Positions 15,408-25,297 of a stretch of 64,000 nt of DNA are shown here, piece by piece; the first letter of the stretch is position 1; each line of letters opens with the position of its first letter. The translations under genes were made by a program, and so were the position numbers. The stretch comes from Streptomyces sp. R21 (GTDB lineage: Bacteria; Actinomycetota; Actinomycetes; Streptomycetales; Streptomycetaceae): the NCBI RefSeq assembly GCF_041051975.1, contig NZ_CP163435.1, forward strand, positions 6,489,001-6,553,000. Reading direction: 5' to 3'. A model generated the notes under the pieces. It was not told the origin of the DNA. It saw nothing but the letters and a program-made list of their open reading frames with translations, and did not search any database.

Positions 15408-17050
15408 CTCTCCTTCTGCAGTACGGACAGCGCGGCGATGAGTTCGGACTGGGGTTCTGGGTGTACGTCGAGTGCGTCGAGCGGGGCGAGGCGGCGCTCG
15501 CGCTCGGTGTGCAGCGCCTTGTCGAGGTAGTCGGTGAGCAGCCGTCCGCCGCGGTCGCGCAGCCGCAGGGCGCCGTGTGCGCCGATGCGCTCCGCGAGCC
15601 CTTCGCCCGCGCTGCGCGCCCGGCGCCCGCCCAGCAGTGCGGTGGCCACCAGGGCGGCGACCACGTCCGTGTCCGGGGCGGCGCCCTTGTCGAGGTCGCG
15701 CACCTCTTCCTCGGCGTACTCCTCAAGGACGCGCCGCCAGCGCCGTACGGCCATCCCGATCCGGTGCTCGGCGCTCTCGGGCGCCGGGTCACGGCCGGTC
15801 AGCTCCGGGGCGCCCGCTGCCGGTTCGCGCCGCCAGGCCTCGTCCACGCGCTCGTCGGCAGCCGTGACGGCGCACAACAGCAGCGCGCTCAGGCTCTCGA
15901 CAAGGGCGTCGAGCAGTTCGCCGGCGGAGCAGTCGAGCGGGTAGGCGCGCCACCGCTTCAGTGCGTCTCCGGAGAGCACGGCCCCGGCCTGCAGACGCCC
16001 CTTCAGGCGCGCGTGCTCGCTGTCGTAGGCGCCCTCGACGGCTGCGGTGAGCCGCATGGCCGCCGCGTGCTGCGCGGCCGCGGCGCCGGCCAGTTCGGGC
16101 ATGCGCGCGCGCAGCGAGTCGAGGATTCCGTGCGCCGTACGGGCCATCGCCTCGTGCCGGGCTCCCGGGTCCTGCGTCTGGTGCGTGAGCCAGGTGCGCA
16201 GCGGTGCGACGGCGGTCGCGGGCAGCAGCCCGCCGCCCCAGGCGGACTCGGGCAGCTCGGGGACGGTGAAGCGGGGCACCTCGCCCAGACCGGCCTTGGC
16301 GAGCAGGGCGCCGTACTGCCGGGACACCTCCGACACCACCTGGTGCGGTACCCGGTCGAGCACGGTGACCAGGGTCGCCTTGTACTCCTTCGCCGTACGC
16401 AGCAGGTGCCACGGCACGGCGTCGGCGTACCGTGCGGCCGTGGTGACCATCACCCAGATGTCGGCCGCGCAGATCAGCTCGGCGGCGAGCACCCGATTGT
16501 CGGCCACCAGGGAGTCGATGTCGGGCGCGTCGAGGAGGGCGAGGCCGCGGGGCAGGGTGTCGGCGGTCTCGATCCGCAGTACCCGCTCGCCGCGGTCGGT
16601 GAGCGGATGCAGGTCGTCACCCGGCTCCTGATGGGGCACCCATACGCGGGTGAGGTGGGGCAGCACCCGCATCCCGCTGAACCAGTGATGGTCCTCCGGA
16701 TGGCACACCAGCACCGGTGTCCGTGTCGTGGGCCGCAGCACGCCCGCCTCGCTGACCCGCCGCCCCACAAGGGAGTTGACCAGCGTCGACTTGCCGGCTC
16801 CCGTGGAGCCGCCGATCACGGCCAGGAGGGGCGCTTCGGGCTCCTTCAGCCGGGGCACCAAATAGTCGTCGAGCTGTGCGAGCAGTTCGTCGCGGTTGGC
16901 ACGCGCGCGTGGAGCCCCTGGCAGGGGCAGCGGAAAGCGTGCGGCGGCGACACGGTCGCGCAGGGCGGAAAGTGCGTCGAGCAGCTGAGGCCGTACGTCC
17001 AAGGTCACCACATGCGAAGAATGCCCAACTTTGGAGGCTTTCTGAAGCAT
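15404..17050 (-). CDS. Dynamin/YfjP-like GTPase
   Basis: A protein of about 548 aa with an N-terminal helical region (RPQLLDALSALRDRVAAARFPLPL). The P-loop GGSTGAGKSTLVNSLVG is at about 87-103, followed by VLRPTTRTPVLV (G2 region), LLDAPDIDS (G3) and TVLDRVP as a weak G4. The C-terminal half is helical with no clear membrane span. It is a paralogue of the adjacent downstream GTPase; their G domains share the order G1, R-PTT, LxDxPDxDS. The paired arrangement suggests a heteromeric machine, as for other tandem dynamin-like proteins. The start is uncertain: ATG 17050 is used here, but GTG 17011 or 17008 (MTLDVRPQ...) is equally plausible, and neither has a good ribosome site. Confidence 0.85.
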   Translation of the reverse strand: MLQKASKVGHSSHVVTLDVRPQLLDALSALRDRVAAARFPLPLPGAPRARANRDELLAQLDDYLVPRLKEPEAPLLAVIGGSTGAGKSTLVNSLVGRRVSEAGVLRPTTRTPVLVCHPEDHHWFSGMRVLPHLTRVWVPHQEPGDDLHPLTDRGERVLRIETADTLPRGLALLDAPDIDSLVADNRVLAAELICAADIWVMVTTAARYADAVPWHLLRTAKEYKATLVTVLDRVPHQVVSEVSRQYGALLAKAGLGEVPRFTVPELPESAWGGGLLPATAVAPLRTWLTHQTQDPGARHEAMARTAHGILDSLRARMPELAGAAAAQHAAAMRLTAAVEGAYDSEHARLKGRLQAGAVLSGDALKRWRAYPLDCSAGELLDALVESLSALLLCAVTAADERVDEAWRREPAAGAPELTGRDPAPESAEHRIGMAVRRWRRVLEEYAEEEVRDLDKGAAPDTDVVAALVATALLGGRRARSAGEGLAERIGAHGALRLRDRGGRLLTDYLDKALHTERERRLAPLDALDVHPEPQSELIAALSVLQKER

Positions 17051-17320
17051 ATGAGCATGTCTGCGCGCCGACAGGACACAGGGGACGGAAGGGATGACTG
17101 GGGCGCAGGCATAACGAGTGCACAACACCCGATGCGCGAGACGCCAAAAGCGGTGCACGATTCGTACCTGCCTGCGATTATCAGGACCGCTTCACCGAAC
17201 CTCCACATCGAGCCACGGAGGAGAAGCACCAAGGACGAGGACGCGGGAGCCCTATCCTTGTCCCGGCAAGGTCACGGATCAGCCCACACCCGGGCACCAG
17301 GACACAGGCCACCACACCCG

Positions 17321-17396
17321 GCCCCCGTAGCTCAGTGGATAGAGCAGGCGCCTTCTAAGCGCTTGGCCGCAGGTTCGAGTCCTGCCGGGGGCGCCA
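17321..17396 (+). tRNA. tRNA-Arg (anticodon UCU)
   Basis: Full cloverleaf: acceptor GCCCCCG/CGGGGGC, D stem GCTC/GAGC, anticodon stem GGCGC/GCGCT around loop CTTCTAA (anticodon TCT), T stem GCAGG/CCTGC with loop TTCGAGT. The discriminator is G and the CCA is encoded (17394-17396). It reads AGA, a very rare codon in this genome. Transcribed towards the asparaginase gene and followed by a terminator at 17403. Confidence 0.97.
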
Positions 17397-17402
17397 CTGA
17401 GT

Positions 17403-17428
17403 GCCCTTCCTTCGGGGAGGGCCTTTTT
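17403..17428 (+). terminator. Terminator after tRNA-Arg
   Basis: GCCCTTCC (17403-17410), TTCG loop, GGGAGGGC (17415-17422), then CTTTTTG. A classical hairpin with a T run. Confidence 0.9.
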
Positions 17429-17469
17429 GCTGTTCTTTCCCGGCCTCCGTCCGCCGAAGGAGACTCCCT

Positions 17470-18510
17470 GTGGCAGACGCCTCCATGCTGGACGCCTCCC
17501 TGCCGGGCGACCCCATGGCGGATGACTTCATGGCGGAGGCGCGTCGGCGCGTTGCGGTGTTCTCGCTCGGCGGCACCATCGCCATGACCGCACAGCCGAC
17601 GGGCGGTGTGACGCCCACGCTGTCGGCCGGTGATCTGGTCGCCGCCGTACCGGGATTGGCCGAAACCGGTATCGCCGTCGAGGTCCACGACTTCCGTCAA
17701 CTCCCCGGCGCTTCGCTGTCCTTCGCCGATCTGCTCGACCTGGCGGGGGAGTTCGACCACCTCGCCGTGGACGGGGTGGTCGTCACCCAGGGCACGGACA
17801 CCATCGAGGAGACCTCCTACCTGCTCGACCTGGTGCACTCCGGTGAGATGCCGATCGTCGTCACGGGTGCGATGCGCAACGCGAGCATGGCGGGCGCGGA
17901 CGGACCGGCCAACGTGCTCGCGGCCGTCCGGGTGGCGGCGAGCGCGGAGGCCCGGGGGCTGGGTGCCGTGGTGGTGTTCGGCGAGGAGGTCCACGCGGCC
18001 CGCTGGGTCCGCAAGACGCACGCCACCAGCCCGACGGCGTTCACGTCCTACCCGGGGCCGGTCGGCTACGTCGCCGAGGACCGCGTACGCATCTGGTCCC
18101 GCCCGAGCGGGGAACCGGGCATCCTGCCCGAGCGCCGGAACGGCAACGTCCGTACCGCAGTTGCCCCTGTCGGGCTCGGCGACGACGGGGCCGTCCTGCG
18201 GGCCGTCGGCGCGGCGGTCGACGGGCTGGTCGTCGCCGCGTTCGGCGCCGGCCACGTCCCCATGGCGTGCGTGGACGCGCTGACCGAGCTGGCCGAGCGG
18301 ATGCCGGTGATCCTGGCATCGCGCACCGGAGCCGGTCCCGTCCTCACCGAGACCTACGGCTTCCCGGGCTCCGAATCGGACCTGCTCGCCCGCGGCCTGA
18401 TCTCCGCCGGCACCCTCGGCCCGGTCAAGGCCCGCATCCTCCTGCAGATCTTGCTGATGCGAGGAGCCGAGCAGCACGAGATCGCGGAGCGCTTCGCCCG
18501 GATCCTGTGA
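17470..18510 (+). CDS. L-asparaginase
   Basis: A 346-aa asparaginase/glutaminase-fold enzyme that hydrolyses L-asparagine to aspartate and ammonia. The first catalytic Thr is in VFSLGGTIAMT (GGTI at 34-37), the second in VVTQGTDTIEETSYLLDL (GTDT near 103-106). Other conserved segments: VVTGAMRNASMAGADGPANVL and VVAAFGAGHVP. No signal peptide, so it is probably cytosolic (type I-like length and location). GTG 17470 is chosen because GAAGGAGA lies 6-7 nt upstream; several internal ATGs (17485, 17515, 17530) are possible alternatives since residues before about 27 are not conserved. Confidence 0.92.
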   Translation: MADASMLDASLPGDPMADDFMAEARRRVAVFSLGGTIAMTAQPTGGVTPTLSAGDLVAAVPGLAETGIAVEVHDFRQLPGASLSFADLLDLAGEFDHLAVDGVVVTQGTDTIEETSYLLDLVHSGEMPIVVTGAMRNASMAGADGPANVLAAVRVAASAEARGLGAVVVFGEEVHAARWVRKTHATSPTAFTSYPGPVGYVAEDRVRIWSRPSGEPGILPERRNGNVRTAVAPVGLGDDGAVLRAVGAAVDGLVVAAFGAGHVPMACVDALTELAERMPVILASRTGAGPVLTETYGFPGSESDLLARGLISAGTLGPVKARILLQILLMRGAEQHEIAERFARIL

Positions 18511-18674
18511 GCAGCGGTCGTCGACGACGATCAGTGACCGGCCGGCTACGGGCGCCGTCCTGGAACGTCCAGGTCGCAGCCCCCCGACCAAACGCGTTTC
18601 CCCCGGAGGGTAGCCGTCAGGCAAGATGGGGTGTATCTGCCCACTGCCGATTTCAAGCGTCCGGACGGTTTCTC

Positions 18675-20339
<1,665 letters not shown>

Positions 20340-20341
20340 TC

Positions 20342-20755
20342 TTGCGGCACATCTACCGCTGCCCGCTGCGCTGGGCGGACATGGACGCGTACGGCCACAT
20401 CAACAACGTGGTCTTCCTCCGCTACCTGGAGGAGGCGCGGATCGACTTCCTGAACCGCCCGGACAAGGATTTCCAGCAGGGTTCCGTGGTAGCTCGCCAT
20501 GAGATCGACTACAAGCGGCAGCTGGTCCACCGGCACGCGCCGGTGGACATCGAGCTGTGGATCACGCAGATCAGGGCCGCGTCCTTCACCATCACCTACG
20601 AGGTGAAGGACCCGGACCAGGTGTACGTCACGGCCTCGACGGTCGTCGTGCCGTTCGACTTCGCGGCGCAGCGCCCGCGCCGCATCACCGCCGAGGAGCG
20701 CGACTTCCTGGAGGGGTACCGGGACGACCGGGACGACGAGGCCGTCGCGGCATGA
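20342..20755 (+). CDS. Hotdog-fold acyl-CoA thioesterase
   Basis: A 137-aa single-hotdog protein of the 4-hydroxybenzoyl-CoA thioesterase / YbgC type. It begins HIYRCPLRWADMDAYGHINNVVFLRYLEEARIDFL, where DMDAYGHINN contains the catalytic Asp and the GHxNN signature. DYKRQLVHRHAPVDIELWI and a beta-hairpin follow. It hydrolyses an acyl-CoA thioester; the acyl group is not predictable. The start is TTG 20342, immediately after the ettA stop, implying translational coupling. The 3' end overlaps the next gene by 4 nt. No signal peptide. Confidence 0.9.
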   Translation: MRHIYRCPLRWADMDAYGHINNVVFLRYLEEARIDFLNRPDKDFQQGSVVARHEIDYKRQLVHRHAPVDIELWITQIRAASFTITYEVKDPDQVYVTASTVVVPFDFAAQRPRRITAEERDFLEGYRDDRDDEAVAA

Positions 20756-21486
20756 CCGGTACGCCCGGTGCGCCCGGTGCGCACAGCACGACCGCTCTGC
20801 ACCTCGCCGACGAAGGGGAGGCGGCGGACCTCGCCGCCTTCCTCGGCCGGCTGATCCACTACGACCGCGCGGCCGCCGTACGCCTCCAGGTGTCCGGCAC
20901 CGCGCTCGCCGTGTTCGGCCGGCCGCCGTCGTTCGAGGTTCTCGCGATCCGCACGGCGCGCCTCGCCAAGCCGTACGAGAACGGGCTCGACGTCACGCTC
21001 GACGTCACCGTCTCCGCCGGTGAACTCCTCGAATCGATCGACGAGCCGGCGGCCACGCTCGCCGTCCCGCAGTCCGTCACCGGGCCCCCGTGGGCCGGCG
21101 TTCTGCCGCCCCGCGGCGGCTGGCAGCAGGTGCCGGGGCTGCCGGAGCTGGACGCCGTACGGGCGATGCTCTCCATGGCGGTCGCCGAATTCCGGTCCCG
21201 TACGGAGGAGTTGGCGCCCGAGGACCGTACGCGCGGCGAACTCGACCGGATCGGGCGGGAGATCTGGTCCCGGGAGATCGGCGGCACGGGCCTCCCGGTG
21301 CGTGCCGCGCACGCCGCGCAGGCCTTGGGATTCCTGCGTCCCGCCGGCCCAGGGCGCCAAGTCGCGCCCGGCGAAAGCCCGTTGGCCCTCTACTCGTCGG
21401 GAGCGTGGCTGCGGCTTCGCGCGCCGTACGGATCGATCGCCGTACGCCGGGCGGGATTTGGGGCCTTGGGCGTCAGCGTTCGCTAG
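20752..21486 (+). CDS. Conserved actinobacterial protein of unknown function
   Basis: A 244-aa soluble protein starting at ATG 20752, whose ATGA overlaps the thioesterase stop. The N-terminal half is alpha/beta (LADEGEAADLAAFLGRLIHYDRAAAVRLQVSGTALAVFGRPPSFEVLAIRTARLA). The central part has GPPWAGVLPPRGGWQQVPGLPELDAVRAMLSMAV, and the C-terminus LYSSGAWLRLRAPYGSIAVRR. No signal peptide, membrane span or catalytic motif that I recognise. I have the impression of a widespread Streptomyces family downstream of ettA and the thioesterase, but no function is known to me. Last gene of this operon, convergent with the ABC ATPase at 21520. Confidence 0.8.
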   Translation: MTGTPGAPGAHSTTALHLADEGEAADLAAFLGRLIHYDRAAAVRLQVSGTALAVFGRPPSFEVLAIRTARLAKPYENGLDVTLDVTVSAGELLESIDEPAATLAVPQSVTGPPWAGVLPPRGGWQQVPGLPELDAVRAMLSMAVAEFRSRTEELAPEDRTRGELDRIGREIWSREIGGTGLPVRAAHAAQALGFLRPAGPGRQVAPGESPLALYSSGAWLRLRAPYGSIAVRRAGFGALGVSVR

Positions 21487-21519
21487 CGTTCGCCGAACCC
21501 GGAACCGTCCCTCGGCGGG

Positions 21520-22488
21520 TCACTCGTGCCCGCTGTCGTCCGGCCATACGCCGATGTGGTCCGACTCCAGCTCCAGCGCCACCCGGTCCCGCATCCCCAG
21601 TGCGCGGGTGTACTCGGCGGGGAGTTGCAGGCGGCCCGCGCGGTCGAGCATGGCGTACTCGCGGGCCACCACGGCTTCCTGGCCGGTAGCGGCGTCGACC
21701 TCGGTGCGGCGCAGCACCTCCGTGGAGGTGCGGCCGTCGCGGATGGCGACCGTGCGGCGGACCTCGCTCGCGACCGCCTGGTCATGGGTGACGATCACGA
21801 TGGTGGTGCCGAGGCGCTCGTTCGCCGTGCGGAAGGCGGCGAAGATCTGCTCCGCGGTGTGGGAGTCGAGTTCGCCGGTGGGCTCGTCGGCGAGCAGGAC
21901 GGCGGGCGCGTTGGCCAGGGCCACGGCGATCGCGACGCGCTGCTGCTGGCCGCCGGACATCTGGTGCGGACGCCGGTTGCGGCAGTCGGCGATGCCCATC
22001 AACTCCAGGAGTTCCAGAGCGCGTTCGGCCTGCGTACGGCGGTGGGCGCGGACGCCTCGGGAACCGGCCAGCTGCATCGGCAGGGCGACGTTCTGCGCGG
22101 CCGTCAGGTAGGGGAGGAGGTTGCGGGCCGTCTGCTGCCAGACGAAGCCGACGACCTCGCGGCGGTAGCGGAGGCGGTCCTTCGCGCCCATGGTCAGCAG
22201 GTCGCGGCCCGCCACCCTGGCCGCTCCCGCGGTGGGGGTGTCCAGGCCGGCCAGGATGTTCATCAGCGTCGACTTGCCGCTGCCCGACGCGCCCACCAGC
22301 GCCATCAACTCGCCCTCCCTGACCAGCAGGTCGAGGCCCTGGAGCGCCTGCACCTCCACGCCGTCCGTGGAGAAGATCCGGACCAGGCGGTCGCAGGTGA
22401 TGAGCGCGTCATGGCCGTAGGCGGGGCGGTCCCGGTGCGCGGCGGCGCGTTCGGCCAGGTCGGCGAAGGTGGGATTCGTGGCGGTCAT
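21520..22488 (-). CDS. ABC transporter ATPase with AbrB-like C-terminal domain
   Basis: A 322-aa MacB/LolD-type ATPase. Walker A is GASGSGKSTLMN, the signature MSGGQQQRVAIA, Walker B VLLADEPTGEL and the switch VTHD. After the nucleotide-binding domain (about 22-255) the chain continues into a short domain, AGRLQLPAEYTRALGMRDRVALELESDHIGVWP (about 282-315), that reads like a SpoVT/AbrB swapped-hairpin motif. Such tails occur in some actinobacterial ABC ATPases, where their role is unclear. It serves the two FtsX-like permeases upstream on the same strand. GGGAG precedes ATG 22488. Confidence 0.92.
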   Translation of the reverse strand: MTATNPTFADLAERAAAHRDRPAYGHDALITCDRLVRIFSTDGVEVQALQGLDLLVREGELMALVGASGSGKSTLMNILAGLDTPTAGAARVAGRDLLTMGAKDRLRYRREVVGFVWQQTARNLLPYLTAAQNVALPMQLAGSRGVRAHRRTQAERALELLELMGIADCRNRRPHQMSGGQQQRVAIAVALANAPAVLLADEPTGELDSHTAEQIFAAFRTANERLGTTIVIVTHDQAVASEVRRTVAIRDGRTSTEVLRRTEVDAATGQEAVVAREYAMLDRAGRLQLPAEYTRALGMRDRVALELESDHIGVWPDDSGHE

Positions 22489-22564
22489 GACGTGACTCCC
22501 GCAGATCGTGGTCGTGAGGTGGCAACCGCGCCACCCGCCGTACTCGCCGTACGCGCCGTACTCG

Positions 22565-25297
22565 TCACCGTGAATCCCCCGCCCTCAGCTCCCTGACCGA
22601 CCCCCGTCTCCCCGTCCACCACGCCTGCCCCGCCGCGATGCCCGTCGCGAGGACGAGTACCGACAGGGCCGGGAGCAACAGGGACAGGGTGTCTGTGCGC
22701 AGCTCGGTGCCCCCGGGGGGTGCGTCTCCCGTCGCGGCCGCCAGGGCGATCGTCGTCAGGTCGATGCCGGGGGAGAGGAGACGGACGGCGGCCCAGCCGG
22801 TCAGGGCGCCGCCCGCGGCGGCGAGCAGGGCCTGCGGGAGGGCTTCGAGGACGAGGAGGCGGCGGCCCTGGGCGCGGGTGAGGCCCATGGTGCGCAGGCG
22901 GGCGAGGAGCGCGCTGCGTTCGGGGGCCGCGCGGACGAGGGCGAGCAGCAGGGCGAGTACGGCGTATCCGGCGCCCGCGGCGACGGCCGCCGCGTAGATG
23001 CGCTCGGCGCCGGACTGGAGCGGCGAGTCGACGTACGCCGCCCGCGCCTGCGACCGCAGGCGTACGTCCGCTCCGGCGCCCGCGGCCTTGCGCAGGGCGC
23101 CCCCGTCGAGGTGATCGCCGGTGACCAGGAGCGCGGTCGGGCGGGCGGCGCGGACGCCGAGGCCGGCGCGGTCGACGACCAGGAAGTCGGTGCCGGAGAC
23201 CGCCGGGGTCAGGGTCCGGACGAGGACGATCCGTACGGTGACATGGCTGCCGTCCTCCAGGCGGACCGGGAAGGGCCGGGTGCCGTAGCGCTCGGCGACG
23301 GCGGGGGAGGCGAGGGCGGGCAGGGGTGCGTGGGCGGGGCGCTTCAGCCCGGCCGCGGGGAACGCGCCGAGCCCCGTCCGCCCGGCCAGCCGCGCGTAGG
23401 CCGCCGGGTCGGCGCCCGCGAGCGGCACGGTCTCCTCGCCGTCCTGGGGCTTCGCCTGGTAGGCGATGCTCACCGGGGTGACCTCGTGGACGCCGGAGCC
23501 GTCGCGGATCTCCGTCGCAGTTGCGTCCGGCAGCGGCCGGGTCGCCTCGATACGGGCGTCGGCGCCGGTGCCCAGGAGGGCGGCGCGGTCGCGGGTGTCG
23601 GCGACGCCCGCGAGGACCGAGCCGCCGAACGCGGCGGTGGTGAGGGCGGTGAGCAGGGCGAGGAGGGGCAGCACCGTGGAGACGGAGGTGCGGCCCGCGC
23701 GGGCCATCGACAGATGACCGACCACCCCGCGCAGCCGGCCCGTCGGCCGTGCCAGCCGGCGCAGCGGCAGCGGATAGAGCCGCACCAGCACCAGAGCGGC
23801 GATGACGCCCACCAACACCGGTGCCAGCGCCACGAGTTCGTCGCCGCCCTGCTCCGACGTGCCACGGTTGCGCAGCGCGAACACCGCCGCCGACGCCAGC
23901 ACGAGCAGGGTGAGTTCCGCGACCGTACGGCGCCTGGACGGACGTAGGACGGTCAAGTCCTCGCGCCCGGTGTGGAGTTGGACCGCGCGGTGTCTGACCG
24001 CCGCACGCAGGGGGAGTGCGGCGCAGGCGAGGGCCGTCACCGCGACAGCGGCCGCCACCGCGTACGTACGGCGGCCGGTGGGGACCGCGAGCAGCGCGGC
24101 TCCGAGGCCCAGGGCGCCCGCCGGGACGGCGAGCACCGCCGTCTCGGCCAGCAGCCGGCCGGTGACGCCGCGCAGGGAGCCGCCCCGGGCGCGCAGCAGG
24201 GCGATCTCGGTGCGGCGCCGGTCGGCGGCGAGGCCGCCCGCCATCAGCAGGACGACGACGGCGACCGTGGCCGTGCCGGACGCGGCGACGGCGACGAGCG
24301 GGCCGATGCCGGACCGCAGCTGCGCGTACTGCGACAGGATGTCGTCGAGGTCGGTGCTCGCCTCCACGGACGGGTCGGTGAAGTCGCGGGCCTTCTCCAG
24401 GCCCGGGCCCGCTTCGAGCGAGGCGATCGCGGAGTTCAGGCGGGACAGGTCGTGCGCGGTGAGCGTGGCGGTGTCGGGGGCCAACTGCCAGTAGCGCAGC
24501 GGGTGTCCGGCCGTGCCGAGCATGGCGGGGGCCGCGGCCGGGGGCAGCAGCAGGGCACCCTGCCAGTAGGTGTCCATGTCGTTGCCCTGGTTCGGCACCT
24601 GGATCAGGGCGGGCCTGCGCAGCAGCGGCTGCGTCGTCCAGTACGCGCCCTCGGGCTTGCGCGGCTCGACGATGCCGGTCACCGTCACGGAGAGGGGCGG
24701 GCGCCCCGCGCCGGGCACATGGATCACCGAACCCACCTTGATCCGCAGGGTCTTGGCCGTCTCGGCGGTGACGGCGGCCTCCACCTGCTGCGTCTTCGCG
24801 GTCGCGGTCCCGGCCGCGCGCGGCAGGCGTCCCGAGCGCACCCGGGCGTGGTCGGCGAGGCCGTTCTGCGCGGCGAGCGCGATGCGCGTGGGCAGCCCGC
24901 TGGGCCGGGGCAGCCAAGGGTCGGGCACGGCAAGGGCGGCCGCGGTGCGGACGCCGTACGACGACTGGTCGCGGTCGGCGGTCAGCGGCCGCTCGGCGGT
25001 CCTCAGCACCTTCGTGTACTGCGCCTTGAGGGTGTCCGGATCCAGCGCCGCTTCCCGCTGTCGCTGCCGGAGTTCGGCACCGGGCTCCGGCGCCCACAGC
25101 TGCACCGTGGTCCGCCGCGCCGTCGCCTCCTCGACCGCCCGGCGCAGCCCCGCGTCCTCGTACCGGTCGACCGCCCGCGGAAACGCGGCGGCCAGTGCGG
25201 CGGTCAACGCCACCAGCAGGACGAGCGCGCAGGCGACACCGGGGGCCGCGCGCAGGCGGGTGCGCACCCAAGGGGCGACCGGAGTCACGTCACTCAC
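22565..25297 (-). CDS. FtsX/MacB-type ABC permease, large
   Basis: A 910-aa permease with an N-terminal membrane helix (VACALVLLVALTAALAAAF), a long extracellular domain (about 45-320), a core set of helices and two FtsX-like blocks. The first follows GPLVAVAASGTATVAVVVLLMAGGL, with further helices through about 520; the second is at the C-terminus (IYAAAVAAGAGYAVLALLLAL ... LLPALSVLVLATGIAAGQAWW). This duplicated-FtsX architecture is typical of lipoprotein- or peptide-exporting MacB-like systems in actinobacteria. GTG 25297 overlaps the stop of the next permease by 8 nt. Substrate unknown; no dedicated lipoprotein or resistance gene is adjacent. Confidence 0.88.
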   Translation of the reverse strand: MSDVTPVAPWVRTRLRAAPGVACALVLLVALTAALAAAFPRAVDRYEDAGLRRAVEEATARRTTVQLWAPEPGAELRQRQREAALDPDTLKAQYTKVLRTAERPLTADRDQSSYGVRTAAALAVPDPWLPRPSGLPTRIALAAQNGLADHARVRSGRLPRAAGTATAKTQQVEAAVTAETAKTLRIKVGSVIHVPGAGRPPLSVTVTGIVEPRKPEGAYWTTQPLLRRPALIQVPNQGNDMDTYWQGALLLPPAAAPAMLGTAGHPLRYWQLAPDTATLTAHDLSRLNSAIASLEAGPGLEKARDFTDPSVEASTDLDDILSQYAQLRSGIGPLVAVAASGTATVAVVVLLMAGGLAADRRRTEIALLRARGGSLRGVTGRLLAETAVLAVPAGALGLGAALLAVPTGRRTYAVAAAVAVTALACAALPLRAAVRHRAVQLHTGREDLTVLRPSRRRTVAELTLLVLASAAVFALRNRGTSEQGGDELVALAPVLVGVIAALVLVRLYPLPLRRLARPTGRLRGVVGHLSMARAGRTSVSTVLPLLALLTALTTAAFGGSVLAGVADTRDRAALLGTGADARIEATRPLPDATATEIRDGSGVHEVTPVSIAYQAKPQDGEETVPLAGADPAAYARLAGRTGLGAFPAAGLKRPAHAPLPALASPAVAERYGTRPFPVRLEDGSHVTVRIVLVRTLTPAVSGTDFLVVDRAGLGVRAARPTALLVTGDHLDGGALRKAAGAGADVRLRSQARAAYVDSPLQSGAERIYAAAVAAGAGYAVLALLLALVRAAPERSALLARLRTMGLTRAQGRRLLVLEALPQALLAAAGGALTGWAAVRLLSPGIDLTTIALAAATGDAPPGGTELRTDTLSLLLPALSVLVLATGIAAGQAWWTGRRGSVRELRAGDSR

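Noticed and set aside
12627..15530. A 967-codon plus-strand open frame opposite ssbB and the GTPase
   Set aside because: High-GC antisense shadow. The sequence is Arg/Pro/Gly-rich without domains, and the minus-strand genes have clear motifs, ribosome sites and terminators.
17321..17396. tRNA-Arg as attachment site of an integrated element
   Set aside because: No integrase, excisionase or repeated 3' end of the tRNA was found nearby; the flanking genes look like ordinary core genes.
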